The notes under the pieces were generated by a model that was given only the letters and a program-made list of their open reading frames with translations, made no database searches and was not told where the DNA came from. A DNA stretch of 64,000 nucleotides from Pseudorhodoplanes sinuspersici (GTDB lineage: Bacteria > Pseudomonadota > Alphaproteobacteria > Rhizobiales > Xanthobacteraceae). Below, one piece after another: positions 32,158 through 41,746 of the stretch. A program made the position numbers and the translations under genes. How positions within the stretch are numbered: the stretch's first letter is position 1; every line of letters starts with the position of its first letter. The stretch lies in assembly GCF_002119765.1 (NCBI RefSeq), contig NZ_CP021112.1, positions 1,854,501 to 1,918,500 on the forward strand, read 5' to 3'.

Positions 32158-33192
32158 TCAGCGTCGCACGAATCCAACAATATCCTTGACGGATTTCATC
32201 GTCTCCGCCGCGATCGCGCGCGCGCGATCGGAGCCATCGCCCAGAACCTGATCGATATAAGCCGGATCGGCGACCAGACGTTTCATCTCGCCGCCGATCG
32301 GCCCGAGCTTTTCGACCGCGAGATCGACAAGTGCCGTTTTGAACGACGAGAATTGCGCGCCACCGAATTCGCGCAGCACTTCGGTCTTGCTGATGTCTTT
32401 CAGCGCCGCGTAGATGCCGACGAGATTGTCCGCTTCAGGCCGCGTTTCGAGACCTTTCTCTTCGCTTGGCAGCGGTTCCGGATCTGTCTTTGCCTTGCGG
32501 ATTTTCTGCGCGATCGTGTCGGCATCGTCCGTCAAGTTGATGCGCGAATATTCCGACGCATCGGATTTTGACATTTTCTTCGAGCCGTCGCGCAGCGACA
32601 TGACGCGCGTGGCTGGACCTTGAATCACTGGCTCCGGCAGCGGGAAGAACATGTCGCCAAAGCCGTATTTCGCAATCTGTGCGCCGAAGTCGTTGTTGAA
32701 TTTCTGTGCGATGTCGCGCGACAATTCGAGGTGCTGCTTCTGATCCTCGCCGACCGGGACATGGGTCGCGCGATAGATCAAAATGTCAGCCGCCATCAGG
32801 CTCGGATAGGCGAACAGTCCGACCGAGACATTTTCGCGATCCTTGCCGGCCTTTTCCTTGAATTGCGTCATGCGATTCAGCCAGCCCATACGCGCAACGC
32901 AATTGAACACCCAGGCGAGCTCGGCATGCTCGGCAACCTGGCTCTGGTTGAAGACGATGTTCTTCTTCGGGTCGATGCCGCTTGCGATGAAGGCTGCAGT
33001 CACCTCGCGAATCGTCCGTCGCAATTCGTCCGGATCCTGCCAGACCGTGATCGCATGCATGTCGACGACGCAGTAAATGCAGTCAAAAGTCTTCTGCAGG
33101 TCGACGAATTTGGTGATGGCGCCGAGGTAATTGCCGAGATGCAGATTTCCCGTCGGCTGGACGCCGGAAAATACCAGTTGTTTGAACGCCAT
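32158..33192 (-). CDS. trpS: Tryptophanyl-tRNA synthetase
   Basis: Predicted 344 residues, class I synthetase. The HIGH-like [12 protein letters not shown] is near the N-terminus and the KMSKS loop is KKMSKSDAS near residue 197. ATG 33192 begins [14 protein letters not shown]. It charges tRNA-Trp. It is directly downstream of murJ (95-bp gap), the order often seen in Rhizobiales. Confidence 0.96.
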   Translation of the reverse strand: MAFKQLVFSGVQPTGNLHLGNYLGAITKFVDLQKTFDCIYCVVDMHAITVWQDPDELRRTIREVTAAFIASGIDPKKNIVFNQSQVAEHAELAWVFNCVARMGWLNRMTQFKEKAGKDRENVSVGLFAYPSLMAADILIYRATHVPVGEDQKQHLELSRDIAQKFNNDFGAQIAKYGFGDMFFPLPEPVIQGPATRVMSLRDGSKKMSKSDASEYSRINLTDDADTIAQKIRKAKTDPEPLPSEEKGLETRPEADNLVGIYAALKDISKTEVLREFGGAQFSSFKTALVDLAVEKLGPIGGEMKRLVADPAYIDQVLGDGSDRARAIAAETMKSVKDIVGFVRR

Positions 33193-33287
33193 CGCGGCCT
33201 CTGCGGTGAATAGTATAGAGCGCGGGTGAATGCCACGCCATGCCACGTCATGGCAAGTATTCCATGGCAAGTATTCATCGTCGGGCC

Positions 33288-34862
33288 CTACCGGGGCCGG
33301 AAGGTCGTGCGCAAATCGCTGGTGCGGACGATGTCGAACAGCCAGAGACAGGCTGCATAGACGAGGAGCCCGACCCCGACGACAACCGTCAGAAGGGCGA
33401 TCTGAAGGAGTCGGCCATCGCCTTGCGCGAACAAGCTTGCTTGCGCCGCCACAAGACGAACGACGGCGCCCATGATGGCGGCCGAGAGCGCAATCAGGGC
33501 CAGACGGCGCCAGGCAGAAACGGGGATCGTCAAAAGCCCGCGTCGCGTCGCGAGCAGCCACAGCATGGCCGCGCTGATCCAGCCTGATGCTGCAATGGAT
33601 AAAGCTATTCCAGACGGTCTGGCAGCGAGCATGAAGGCGAGGCTGCCGAAGAAAGCCGCGATCAATCCGACGCCGGCAGCCATCATCGGCGTGCGCGTAT
33701 CCTCATGCGCAAAAAACACGGGCGACAGTGCCTTTACCAGCACATGGCCCGGCAGGCCGATGGCAAGTAAACCAAGCATGGTCGCGGTGGCATAGCTGTC
33801 GGTGCTCGTGAAAGCGCCGCGTTCGAACAGGATATGCACGATCGGCCATGCCAGTAGCATCAGAGCAATCGCAGCGGGAAAGGCGAGACCAAGCGCCATT
33901 TCGATGCCATGCCGAATAGTGCGCGGGCCAAGCTCGCGGTCCTTGCCGCGCGCGGCATGCGACAGGGCCGGTGTCATCACCGTGCCAATGGCGATGCCGA
34001 CAATGCCGAGCGGCAATTCCACCAGGCGGTTCGCATAATACAACCACGACACCGCGCCCGGCCAATCTGAAGCGATCATGACGGCGACAATCATGGTGAG
34101 TTGCGGAACCCCGCTTGCGATCAGGCCGGGTATCGCCAGCGCCACGAAACGTTGCGCGTCATTGCGTGGAAGAACGCCGAGCGGTGTCGCCTTCTCCGGC
34201 CCGATCAGCACCGTGATGCCGACCAGCACAAGCTGGCAGAGACCCGCCAGCGCCACGGCGATTGCCACCAGCCACGCCGAGCGGTCGCTGTCACCCCACT
34301 TCATCAGGACGATCACGGCAATTGCGATGAGAATAACGATATTGAACATCACGGCGGCGGCCGCCGCCGTCGAATAGCGATGATTGGCGTTGAGGACACC
34401 CATCAACACCGCGATAGGCCCGGCGAGGACAAGATAAGGCAGCATCAGACGCGCCATTTCGACGGCGAGCGTCATGCGTGGATCATGACCGCCGAACCCG
34501 GGCGCCAGCCCGATCATCAAGAGCGGCATTGCCAGCGCTAGCAGGGCTGAAACGCACAGCAACACCAGTGTGAGCGTGCCGATCAGCTTTCCGGCATAGG
34601 CTCCGGCACTTTTTTCTCCGCCTTCATCGCGCCGCCGCAGATAGAGCGGCACAAAAGCCGAATTCAGTGCGCCCTCGGTGAGCAGCCGACGGACCAGATT
34701 GGAGAACTGAAATGCCACGACGAAAGCGTCGGCGCGCGCGCCTGCGCCGAACAATCCGGCAATCGCCACATCGCGCACGAAGCCAAGGACGCGCGACGCC
34801 AGCGTCGCCGCGCCGACAATCGCGACATTTCGGGCGATGGACATGGAAAAGGTGGCCCTCAT
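33288..34862 (-). CDS. murJ: Lipid II flippase MurJ (MviN)
   Basis: Predicted 524 residues with about 14 hydrophobic helices of the MOP exporter superfamily. It moves lipid II across the inner membrane for peptidoglycan synthesis. Landmarks: [19 protein letters not shown], then [22 protein letters not shown] split as typical for MurJ. ATG 34862 is used; ATG 34844 ([11 protein letters not shown]) is as likely. No glnD is seen upstream; an ECF sigma gene lies divergently instead. Confidence 0.94.
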   Translation of the reverse strand: MRATFSMSIARNVAIVGAATLASRVLGFVRDVAIAGLFGAGARADAFVVAFQFSNLVRRLLTEGALNSAFVPLYLRRRDEGGEKSAGAYAGKLIGTLTLVLLCVSALLALAMPLLMIGLAPGFGGHDPRMTLAVEMARLMLPYLVLAGPIAVLMGVLNANHRYSTAAAAAVMFNIVILIAIAVIVLMKWGDSDRSAWLVAIAVALAGLCQLVLVGITVLIGPEKATPLGVLPRNDAQRFVALAIPGLIASGVPQLTMIVAVMIASDWPGAVSWLYYANRLVELPLGIVGIAIGTVMTPALSHAARGKDRELGPRTIRHGIEMALGLAFPAAIALMLLAWPIVHILFERGAFTSTDSYATATMLGLLAIGLPGHVLVKALSPVFFAHEDTRTPMMAAGVGLIAAFFGSLAFMLAARPSGIALSIAASGWISAAMLWLLATRRGLLTIPVSAWRRLALIALSAAIMGAVVRLVAAQASLFAQGDGRLLQIALLTVVVGVGLLVYAACLWLFDIVRTSDLRTTFRPR

Positions 34863-34993
34863 TGCGGGTTTAAAGTTCCAGCGGCTGTCTTATACCGGCC
34901 AAGCGGATCAAGAAACAGAATGCAAGCTAGGTCGGCTTGAGTGCCGCACAATGCCGCTTGCACCGACCGATTGAAGGTGGTGAATCGGCCGCC

Positions 34994-36253
34994 GTGACAG
35001 CGACTGACACCCATCAGGCTATCCACGCCATCTGGCGGATCGAACAGGCAAAGCTGATCGCCGGCCTTGCCCGATTCACCGGCGATGTCGGGATGGCTGA
35101 AGAGCTGGCGCAGGATGCACTTGTTGCGGCGCTGGAGACCTGGCCGAAGAATGGCGTGCCTGAGAAGCCCGGCGCATGGCTGATAACCATCGCCAAACGG
35201 CGTGCGGTCGATCATTTCCGCCGCGCCAGAATGCGGGATCGCAAGCACGAAGACATCGGCCGCGATCTGCAAGCAGATGAACTGGCCATTCCCGATTTCG
35301 ATGCCGCACTCGACAACGATATCGATGACGATCTGCTGCGTCTGATCTTCACCGCCTGTCACCCGGTGTTGTCACGCGAAGCGCAGGTTGCGCTGACTTT
35401 GCGATTGCTGGGTGGTCTGACGACCGATGAAATCGCCCGCGCCTTTCTCGTGGCGGAGCCAACCATCGCGCAGCGGATCGTCCGCGCCAAGCGCACGCTG
35501 ATTGAGGCGCGCGTCCCCTTCGAAGTGCCGCATGGCGATGATCGGAGCGGACGATTGTTGGCCGTACTCGGCGTGATCTACCTGATTTTCAACGAGGGCT
35601 ATTCGGCAACCAGCGGCGCTGATTGGATACGGCCGCAACTGTGTGAGGAAGCCTTGCGCCTCGGGCGCATTCTTGCCGGGCTCGCGTCCGGCGAACCGGA
35701 AGTGCACGGTCTTGTCGCGCTCCTCGAAATCCAGTCGTCGCGCTTTGCCGCCCGCACCGGGCCGACAGGCGATCCGATCCTGCTACTCGATCAGGATCGT
35801 TCGCGTTGGGACCAGCTTCTGATCCGGCGTGGTCTTGCGGCTTTGGCGCGTGCCGAAATGACGGCCGCGCCTCCTGGTCCTTATACGCTGCAAGCCGCCA
35901 TCGCGGCTTGTCACGCGCGGGCGCGAAAAGCAGAAGACACGGACTGGAAGCAGATTGCGGCGCTCTACCGCGTGCTTGCGCAGGTCTCGCCGTCGCCCGT
36001 TGTCGAGCTGAATCGCGCCGTTGCGGTGGGCATGGCGTTTGGTCCGGCGGCGGGGCTTGAGATTGCCGATGCGCTCGTCGGCGAGGTCACGCTCAAAAAC
36101 TACCACCTGCTGCCGAGCGTTCGCGGCGACCTTCTCGTCAAACTCGGCCGGCATGCAGAGGCGTGCGCAGAATTCGAGCGTGCCGCATTATTGACCCGCA
36201 ATGAGCGCGAGCGCGCTTTGTTGAGGGAACGGGCAGCGGCCTGCGCGTCCTGA
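34994..36253 (+). CDS. ECF42-type RNA polymerase sigma factor with C-terminal extension
   Basis: Predicted 419 residues. Sigma region 2 (LARFTGDVGMAEELAQDAL, then WLITIAKRRAVDHFRRAR) and region 4 (LTLRLLGGLTTDEIARAF) take up the first 190 residues; a long helical, TPR-like C-terminal domain follows (for example NEGYSATSGADWIRPQLC, LNRAVAVGMAFGPAAGLE). This architecture is the ECF42 group. Start GTG 34994 (VTATDTHQAI) fits the group; an upstream TTG at 34937 is unlikely. ECF42 genes normally sit beside a small YCII/DGPF-domain gene, which is missing here; no anti-sigma gene is visible. Confidence 0.9.
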   Translation: MTATDTHQAIHAIWRIEQAKLIAGLARFTGDVGMAEELAQDALVAALETWPKNGVPEKPGAWLITIAKRRAVDHFRRARMRDRKHEDIGRDLQADELAIPDFDAALDNDIDDDLLRLIFTACHPVLSREAQVALTLRLLGGLTTDEIARAFLVAEPTIAQRIVRAKRTLIEARVPFEVPHGDDRSGRLLAVLGVIYLIFNEGYSATSGADWIRPQLCEEALRLGRILAGLASGEPEVHGLVALLEIQSSRFAARTGPTGDPILLLDQDRSRWDQLLIRRGLAALARAEMTAAPPGPYTLQAAIAACHARARKAEDTDWKQIAALYRVLAQVSPSPVVELNRAVAVGMAFGPAAGLEIADALVGEVTLKNYHLLPSVRGDLLVKLGRHAEACAEFERAALLTRNERERALLRERAAACAS

Positions 36254-36330
36254 CCGACGTCAAATACGATGCCCATCGTGGGCAATAGCGTTCCCACTCT
36301 CGACTTTTTTCCAAAAGAAACCCGCCGTAT

Positions 36331-36358
36331 TTGCCACGCTGTCTCGCATGGCTATAGT
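36331..36358 (+). promoter_or_regulatory. Candidate promoter of the PfkB kinase gene
   Basis: TTGCCA (36331-36336) and TATAGT (36353-36358) with a 16-bp spacer, 44 bp before the ATG. Confidence 0.5.
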
Positions 36359-36401
36359 GCGCCGCCTTGCAACCCAAGGACTTGCAACCAAGGACCCACG
36401 A

Positions 36402-37400
36402 ATGACCTCTCCCCGCTACGATGTTCTCGGAATCGGCAATGCCATTGTCGACGTGATTGCGCGCGCCGAGGACGACTTTCTGATCAAGCAAAACATGCAG
36501 AAAGGGGGCATGGCCCTGATCGACGAGAGCCGGGCAAAGAGCATTTATGACGCGATGGGCCCGGCGACCGAAAGCTCGGGCGGTTCGGCCGCCAATACGA
36601 TTGCCGGTGTTGCGAGCTTCGGCGCGAAGGCGGCCTTTGTCGGCAAGACGCGTAACGACAATCTCGGTCAGGTATTCGCGCACGACATCCGCGCATTGGG
36701 CGTCGGCTTTGATACGCCGCACGCCGCTGACGGTCCCGCGACGGCGTGCTGCTACATCATGGTCACGCCGGATGGCGAGCGCACGATGAATACCTATCTC
36801 GGCGCCGCGCAGAATCTCACGCCGGCCGATATCGATCCGAAACAGATCGGCGATGCCGCCATCACCTATCTCGAAGGCTATCTCTGGGATCCGCCTCATG
36901 CGAAAGAGGCATTCATCAAGGCGTCGAAAGCGGCGCATGATGCCGGCCGTATGGTGGCGCTGACCTTGTCGGACGCATTTTGCGTTGGGCGTTATCGCGA
37001 TGAATTCCTGAAGCTGATGCGCGACAACACCGTCGATCTCATCTTCGCCAATGAAGCCGAGTTGAAGAGCCTTTACGAGACCGCTGATTTCGATACGGCT
37101 GTCTCGGTCCTGCAGAAAGATGCGAAGCTTGCTGTCGTGACGCGGAGCGAGAAGGGTTGTGTTGTCGTCAGCAAGGATGGCACCAAGGCTGTGCCGGCGG
37201 CGCCAGTCGAAAACGTGATCGACACCACGGGCGCGGGCGACTTGTTTGCTGCGGGCTTTCTGTTCGGCCTTGCCCATGGCCGCGATCACGTTGCTTGCGG
37301 TAAGCTTGGCGCGCTCGCTGCTGCCGAAGTGATCCAGCATATGGGCGCGCGTCCGGCGGTGTCGTTGAAGGCGCTGGCGCAGGAGAACGGATTGTTGTGA
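36402..37400 (+). CDS. PfkB-family kinase, adenosine-kinase-like
   Basis: Predicted 332 residues, ribokinase fold. It opens YDVLGIGNAIVDVIA, has the substrate GG motif SSGGSAANTIAGVA and the ATP/anion-hole motif DTTGAGDLFAAGFLFGLA with the catalytic Asp. Closest by memory to adenosine kinases of Rhizobiales; substrate is not proved by motifs, and ribokinase or another nucleoside kinase remain possible. AAGGA precedes ATG 36402. A good promoter lies just upstream, so it is probably a single-gene unit. Confidence 0.87.
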   Translation: MTSPRYDVLGIGNAIVDVIARAEDDFLIKQNMQKGGMALIDESRAKSIYDAMGPATESSGGSAANTIAGVASFGAKAAFVGKTRNDNLGQVFAHDIRALGVGFDTPHAADGPATACCYIMVTPDGERTMNTYLGAAQNLTPADIDPKQIGDAAITYLEGYLWDPPHAKEAFIKASKAAHDAGRMVALTLSDAFCVGRYRDEFLKLMRDNTVDLIFANEAELKSLYETADFDTAVSVLQKDAKLAVVTRSEKGCVVVSKDGTKAVPAAPVENVIDTTGAGDLFAAGFLFGLAHGRDHVACGKLGALAAAEVIQHMGARPAVSLKALAQENGLL

Positions 37401-37536
37401 GAGGTGTGCGGCCGCAAGTCTCAACAATTCGTTATCGTCAGCGCGGCGGAAAATGCCTCAAAATGGCGCAAATTTAACTGTTTCGTAAGTGGCGTTGGTT
37501 ACCGATTGGTGAAGTTATCACCTCGGAAACCACGCC

Positions 37537-38325
37537 ATGGAACAGTCTGTCGAGTCTGGCAAGGAAACCTCCCCCGTCACCGCCGCTGAAACGGTCGCGA
37601 CCGTCGAAGCGCCCGCTGCAGCCACCGCAACAGCAGAAGCCGCGCCGGAAAAGATCCGGATGTCGTTCCGCGAGTCGCTCGCGGCCATTGCTTCGCCGCT
37701 CGCGGCGCGTCCGCGGCTCAGCCGCTTCACCGTTCTTGCACTGGCGATCGCTGTCGCTGCCGCCGCCGGCTCCGCTGTCGGCGCCATGGCCGCTGTTGCT
37801 TTCGTCAAGCCGCAGCCGGTGTCCTCCGACGATGCGCGCACCATCGAAGTCAATGCGCTGCGTGGCGTGATCACGCAGCTCTCCGCGGAAGTTGCCTCGC
37901 TCAAGGCGAGCATCGACAGCAACTCGAAGTCGGCCAATGCGCAGATGGCGAAAGTCGCCGAGCGTGTCGAGAAGGCGCAGGCCGAGCCGGCCTCGCGCGT
38001 TCAGAAATTGTCGGAGCTGCTGGAACGCATCGATCGCCGGACCGCGGCGACTGCCGCGTCTTCGTCTGATGTTACCGGTTCGATCGCCTCCAGCTCTGCT
38101 GCACCTGCAGCCTCCAAACAATCGGATCGTCCGGCTGTGGTGAGCGGATGGGTCATTCGCGATGTGTTCGATGGCCGCGCGATGCTGGAGAATGCGCGTC
38201 TGGGCTTCTATGAGGTTGTGCCGGGTGCGGATCTTCCAGGTGTTGGCCGGGTGCAGACCATCCGCCGTCAGGATGGCCGCTGGGTTGTGGTGACTCCGAA
38301 GGGACTGATCGTTTCTTCGCGTTAA
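37537..38325 (+). CDS. Membrane-anchored coiled-coil protein, unknown
   Basis: Predicted 262 residues, family not named. An Ala/Thr/Glu-rich cytoplasmic leader (1-60) precedes one membrane helix (about 64-92, RFTVLALAIAVAAAAG), then a helical coiled coil (about 100-175, ITQLSAEVASLKASIDS) and a compact C-terminal domain (about 203-262: VVSGWVIRDVFDGRAMLE, then GRWVVVTPKGLIVSSR). Such proteins are frequent in Bradyrhizobium-like genomes; a cell-envelope role is plausible. TTAA-N7-GTAA at 37474-37488 is a near match to a CtrA site. A clear terminator follows. Confidence 0.75.
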   Translation: MEQSVESGKETSPVTAAETVATVEAPAAATATAEAAPEKIRMSFRESLAAIASPLAARPRLSRFTVLALAIAVAAAAGSAVGAMAAVAFVKPQPVSSDDARTIEVNALRGVITQLSAEVASLKASIDSNSKSANAQMAKVAERVEKAQAEPASRVQKLSELLERIDRRTAATAASSSDVTGSIASSSAAPAASKQSDRPAVVSGWVIRDVFDGRAMLENARLGFYEVVPGADLPGVGRVQTIRRQDGRWVVVTPKGLIVSSR

Positions 38326-38348
38326 GCGATAGATTTCGCGTTATCCAA

Positions 38349-38380
38349 GCGCCGGCGCGGTGACGGCGCCGCTTTTTTAT
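38349..38380 (+). terminator. Terminator after the coiled-coil membrane protein gene
   Basis: GCGCCG (38349-38354) and CGGCGC (38364-38369) form a stem with a 9-base loop, followed by six T (38373-38378). Confidence 0.75.
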
Positions 38381-38456
38381 TGAGCAGACTGCACACTCAG
38401 TTCATTTGGCTGGTCCCGTTTCCCGTGTCATAATTTTGCGCGGGACGGAGCGGCGC

Positions 38457-39305
38457 ATGCGAATTTCCCTTCGGCTATCAGGTGCAACGCTGATCGCGGC
38501 TTTGAGCTTGCTGCCGGCACGGGCTGCAGCATTCGAGCGCATCCAGGCGCCAGCGCCGAAAGCCGAGATGATGGAAAATTGTCCCGGGCTTGTCGCGTCG
38601 CGGTCCCCGCGCGTTGTTCCCGCTGCATTCAAGCTGGCGCAACTCGCCAGCGATCAGGTGCGGATCACTTATATCGGGCACTCTACCTTTCTGATCGAAA
38701 GCCCGCGCATCGTCCGCATCGCAACGGATTATAATGACTATGTTCGTCCGCCGGTCACGCCGGACATCGCGACGATGAATCACGCGCATTCATCCCATTA
38801 CACCGACAGTCCGGATCCCAAGATTCCTCATGTGCTGCGCGGCTGGGCCAGTGAATTCGGAAAGCCGGTTCGCCATGATATTACAGTCAAGGATGTGCGC
38901 GTGCGCAACGTGCCGACCAATATCCGTGACTATGGAGGCGGCACCGAGCGGCACGGCAATTCGATCTTCGTGTTCGAAATAGCCAACATGTGCATCGCCC
39001 ATCTCGGTCATCTGCATCACACGCTGAACCAGCAGCAGATGAACGAAATCGGCCGCATCGATGCGGTGATGGTGCCTGTCGATGGCAGCTATACGCTCGA
39101 TATCGACGGAATGATCGAGGTGATCGAAGGTCTGAAGGCGCCGCTGATCATTCCGATGCATTATTTCAGCGTCTATACGCTCAATCGCTTCCTGGAACGC
39201 ATGCGCGAGAAGTTCGATATCGAGACGTCGGAGACGCCATCAGTGGTGATTTCCAAGACGACACTGCCGGCCAGGCCCAAGGTGCTCGTCCTGCCGGGCC
39301 GCTGA
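38457..39305 (+). CDS. Exported metallo-beta-lactamase-fold protein
   Basis: Predicted 282 residues. ATG 38457 gives a clean signal peptide (MRISLRLSGATLIAALSLL, cleavage near ARAAA-F). The mature part is a metallo-beta-lactamase fold: ITYIGHSTFLIES, the metal loop NHAHSSHYTD, then AHLGHLHH and IIPMHYFSVYT. The usual HxHxDH is here HAHSSH, lacking the Asp, so metal content or activity may differ from normal hydrolases of this fold. Substrate unknown. It is convergent with the IclR gene, five bases apart. Confidence 0.8.
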   Translation: MRISLRLSGATLIAALSLLPARAAAFERIQAPAPKAEMMENCPGLVASRSPRVVPAAFKLAQLASDQVRITYIGHSTFLIESPRIVRIATDYNDYVRPPVTPDIATMNHAHSSHYTDSPDPKIPHVLRGWASEFGKPVRHDITVKDVRVRNVPTNIRDYGGGTERHGNSIFVFEIANMCIAHLGHLHHTLNQQQMNEIGRIDAVMVPVDGSYTLDIDGMIEVIEGLKAPLIIPMHYFSVYTLNRFLERMREKFDIETSETPSVVISKTTLPARPKVLVLPGR

Positions 39306-39310
39306 CACCG

Positions 39311-40111
39311 TCAGATCAATTGCTGCTGCAATTCGGAAGCAAGGCTGCGCAGCTTCGGCAGAAAAGTCTGACGCATCATCTCCGGCGTGCCGCGTTCTGT
39401 GTGGATGCCGATGTTCAACGCGGCGATGGTCCTGCCATCGAGACGTTTCAGCGCGACAGAAATCGAACGGAAGCCGACTTCCACTTCCTGATCGGCGAGC
39501 GAGTAACCGTCTGCCCGCGCCTTCAGAATAGCTTGCCACAATTGCTTCTTGTCGACGATCGTTTGCTCGGTGAGCTTGTGCGGCTGGATGCGCGCGAGGA
39601 AGGCATCTAGTCCGGCATCATCCAAGTCGGCAAGCAGAACGCGGCCAAGTGAACTGGCAAAGGCCGGAATACGAAACCCCACTTGCGCGCTCAACGGCAG
39701 GATGCGCGATGGCGATGCATGGACGATCATGACGACATCGTCACCATCTAGCACCGCAGTCGAGCATGAGGCATTGATCTCCGCGCTGAGACGGTCGATG
39801 GCCGGCTGCAGGATGCTGGCGATTGGATTGGACAGCAAGTAGGCGCCGGCCAGCGTCAGCACACGCGGTGTCAGCCGGAAAAGCTTTCCGTCGGTCTCGG
39901 CAAAGCCGAGCTGAACCAATGTGTGCAGCGTTCGCCGGACGGACGCACGCGGCAGATCGACCTGTTTTGCGACATCGCTCAAGGAAAGCTGCCGGCGGTC
40001 CCGGTCGAACGACTGTATGACCCGCAAGCCGCGTGCGAGCGCTTCGAGAAATTCCGGTCCGGCCCTGTCCGCCTGGTTTTGTTCGGCTTCCGATCGGCTG
40101 ATACGCGGCAT
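39311..40111 (-). CDS. IclR-family regulator (PcaR/PobR-like)
   Basis: Predicted 266 residues. Winged helix at about 24-75 (LARGLRVIQSFDRDRRQLS, VAKQVDLPRASVRRTLHTL) and a C-terminal effector domain (for example GFRIPAFASSLGRVLLADL, ADQEVEVGFRSISVAL). The Pca/Pob branch of IclR usually senses aromatic compounds. It is divergent from the Rieske oxygenase gene and probably controls it. The frame is open upstream to 40294, over the shared control region; ATG 40111 is the family-like start. Confidence 0.88.
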   Translation of the reverse strand: MPRISRSEAEQNQADRAGPEFLEALARGLRVIQSFDRDRRQLSLSDVAKQVDLPRASVRRTLHTLVQLGFAETDGKLFRLTPRVLTLAGAYLLSNPIASILQPAIDRLSAEINASCSTAVLDGDDVVMIVHASPSRILPLSAQVGFRIPAFASSLGRVLLADLDDAGLDAFLARIQPHKLTEQTIVDKKQLWQAILKARADGYSLADQEVEVGFRSISVALKRLDGRTIAALNIGIHTERGTPEMMRQTFLPKLRSLASELQQQLI

Positions 40112-40211
40112 CGCCTCGATGCTCCCTCGTGGATGGCGTGCCCAGATCCGAGCGGCCTGCCACCAAGTTGGACTTGCAGGCTTACTTTCGATCTGATGTA
40201 ATTCGAACCAA

Positions 40212-40228
40212 TGTTCGGTCAACGAACA
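40212..40228. promoter_or_regulatory. Candidate IclR operator
   Basis: Perfect inverted repeat TGTTCG-GTCAA-CGAACA in the 165-bp gap between the divergent regulator and oxygenase genes, with further TTCGAA (40202-40207) and TTCG half-sites close by. Position and symmetry suggest the binding site of the IclR protein. Confidence 0.55.
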
Positions 40229-40276
40229 ATAGTCATTCGTTGCGCCGTGTCTACAGCCGTATCGGGAGGCCGGGCC

Positions 40277-41590
40277 ATGCTCAGCGCAGAACAAAACGAA
40301 CTCATCACCCGCACCAATCCGGGCACCAAGGCCGGCAATCTCCTGCGGCGCTATTGGCAGCCGGCCGCATTGGTGGAGGAGTTATCCAGCAACCGCCCGA
40401 TCAAGCCGGTGAAGCTGCTGGGCGAGGATCTTGTGATATTCAAGGATGGGCAGGGCCGCTACGGTCTGATCGCGCGCGGCTGCCCCCATCGCGGCACCGA
40501 TCTGGCCTTCGGCCGTCTGGAAGCCGACGGTCTGCGCTGCGCCTTCCACGGCTGGAAATTCGATGTGAACGGCCAATGCCTGGAGACCCCGGCCGAGCCG
40601 GAAGGCAGCAAACTCTGCGCCAACATCCGGCAGAAATCCTATCCGGTGGTGGAGAAGAGCGGCATCCTGTTCGCCTATATGGGCCCGGGCGAGCCGCCGG
40701 CCTTTCCCAATTTCGATTGTTTCGTCGCGCCCGACGAATACACCTTCGCCTTCAAGGGCCTGATCGAGTGCAACTGGCTGCAGTCGCTCGAGGTCGGCAT
40801 CGATCCGGCGCATACATCCTGGCTGCATCGCTTCTTCGAGGACGAGGATCCGTCAAAGTCCTATGGCAAGATGTTCCGCGACTCGACATCCGATGCGGAC
40901 ATGCCGATGACCAAGATCATGCGCGAATTCCCGCGTCCGCGCATCGAGGTCGAGCAAACGAATTATGGCCTGCGCCTCAACACGTTGCGCCAGATCAGCG
41001 ACAAGTCCATGCATGTGCGGACCACCAATCTGGTGTTCCCCAATGCGTTCATGATCCCGATGAGCCAGGAGATGACCATCTCGCAATGGCATGTGCCGAT
41101 CGATGAGACGACGCATTACTGGTACTGCATCTTCACCAGCTTCGGCAGCAAGGTGGACAAGGACGAGATGCGTCGCCAGCGACTGGAGCTCTACGAACTG
41201 CCGAATTACGTGCCGCGCAAGAACAAGCAGAACGATTACGGTTTCGATCCGTACGAGCAGGCGCACGAGACTTTCACCGGCATGGGCGCCGACATCAATA
41301 TTCACGATCAGTGGGCGTGCGAGTCGATGGGGCCGATTCAGGATCGCACCAAGGAGCATCTCGGCCAGTCCGACAAGGCGATCACCGCCTATCGACGCAT
41401 GCTGCGTGCTGCGATCGAACAAGCCAGCAAGGGTGAGCGTCCGCTGATGGTGCTGGACTCCGACAAGGCGCCGGCCATGACCGGCCCTGTCTGTGTCGAC
41501 GGCGTCGGGCCGGCCGCCGATTGGGAAGGCTACACCCGGAACGCGCACGAGAATCGCCGCAAGACCAAGAGCTGGGCGAACGGACATTGA
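40277..41590 (+). CDS. Rieske non-haem iron oxygenase, alpha subunit
   Basis: Predicted 437 residues. The Rieske cluster ligands are Cys-Pro-His in GCPHRGTDLAFG and Cys-x2-His in CAFHGWKF; the mononuclear iron site follows in IDPAHTSWLHRF with the bridging acidic residue before it. ESMGPIQDRTKEHLG is typical of the phthalate 4,5-dioxygenase/LigX-like group, which hydroxylates or demethylates aromatic acids using a separate reductase. No reductase or ferredoxin gene is in the window. ATG 40277 follows GGGAGG. A GS-like ligase gene follows on the same strand after a palindromic repeat. Confidence 0.9.
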   Translation: MLSAEQNELITRTNPGTKAGNLLRRYWQPAALVEELSSNRPIKPVKLLGEDLVIFKDGQGRYGLIARGCPHRGTDLAFGRLEADGLRCAFHGWKFDVNGQCLETPAEPEGSKLCANIRQKSYPVVEKSGILFAYMGPGEPPAFPNFDCFVAPDEYTFAFKGLIECNWLQSLEVGIDPAHTSWLHRFFEDEDPSKSYGKMFRDSTSDADMPMTKIMREFPRPRIEVEQTNYGLRLNTLRQISDKSMHVRTTNLVFPNAFMIPMSQEMTISQWHVPIDETTHYWYCIFTSFGSKVDKDEMRRQRLELYELPNYVPRKNKQNDYGFDPYEQAHETFTGMGADINIHDQWACESMGPIQDRTKEHLGQSDKAITAYRRMLRAAIEQASKGERPLMVLDSDKAPAMTGPVCVDGVGPAADWEGYTRNAHENRRKTKSWANGH

Positions 41591-41600
41591 TTTTTTCTTA

Positions 41601-41732
41601 TCCCTCCCCTGAAAGGGGAGGGTCGGCATGCGGAACATGCCGGGGAGGGGTCATGTCCATGATCTCTCGCTTGACCCCCACCCGACTGCCTTCGCGACGC
41701 TTCGGCAGTCGACCTCCCCCTGCAGGGGAGGT
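41601..41732. repeat. Mosaic palindromic repeat between Rieske and GS-like genes
   Basis: It starts with the hairpin CCCTCCCCT/AGGGGAGGG (41602-41622), has GGCATG/CATGCC arms in the middle, and ends with CCTCCCC-c-TGCA-GGGGAGG (41713-41731). The ends are also inverted copies of each other, so the unit can fold as one large structure. I recall this CCTCCCC type as a frequent Rhizobiales intergenic element. Its last GGAGG lies 15 bp before the next start codon. Confidence 0.7.
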
Positions 41733-41746
41733 AAAGAGAGATTGCC

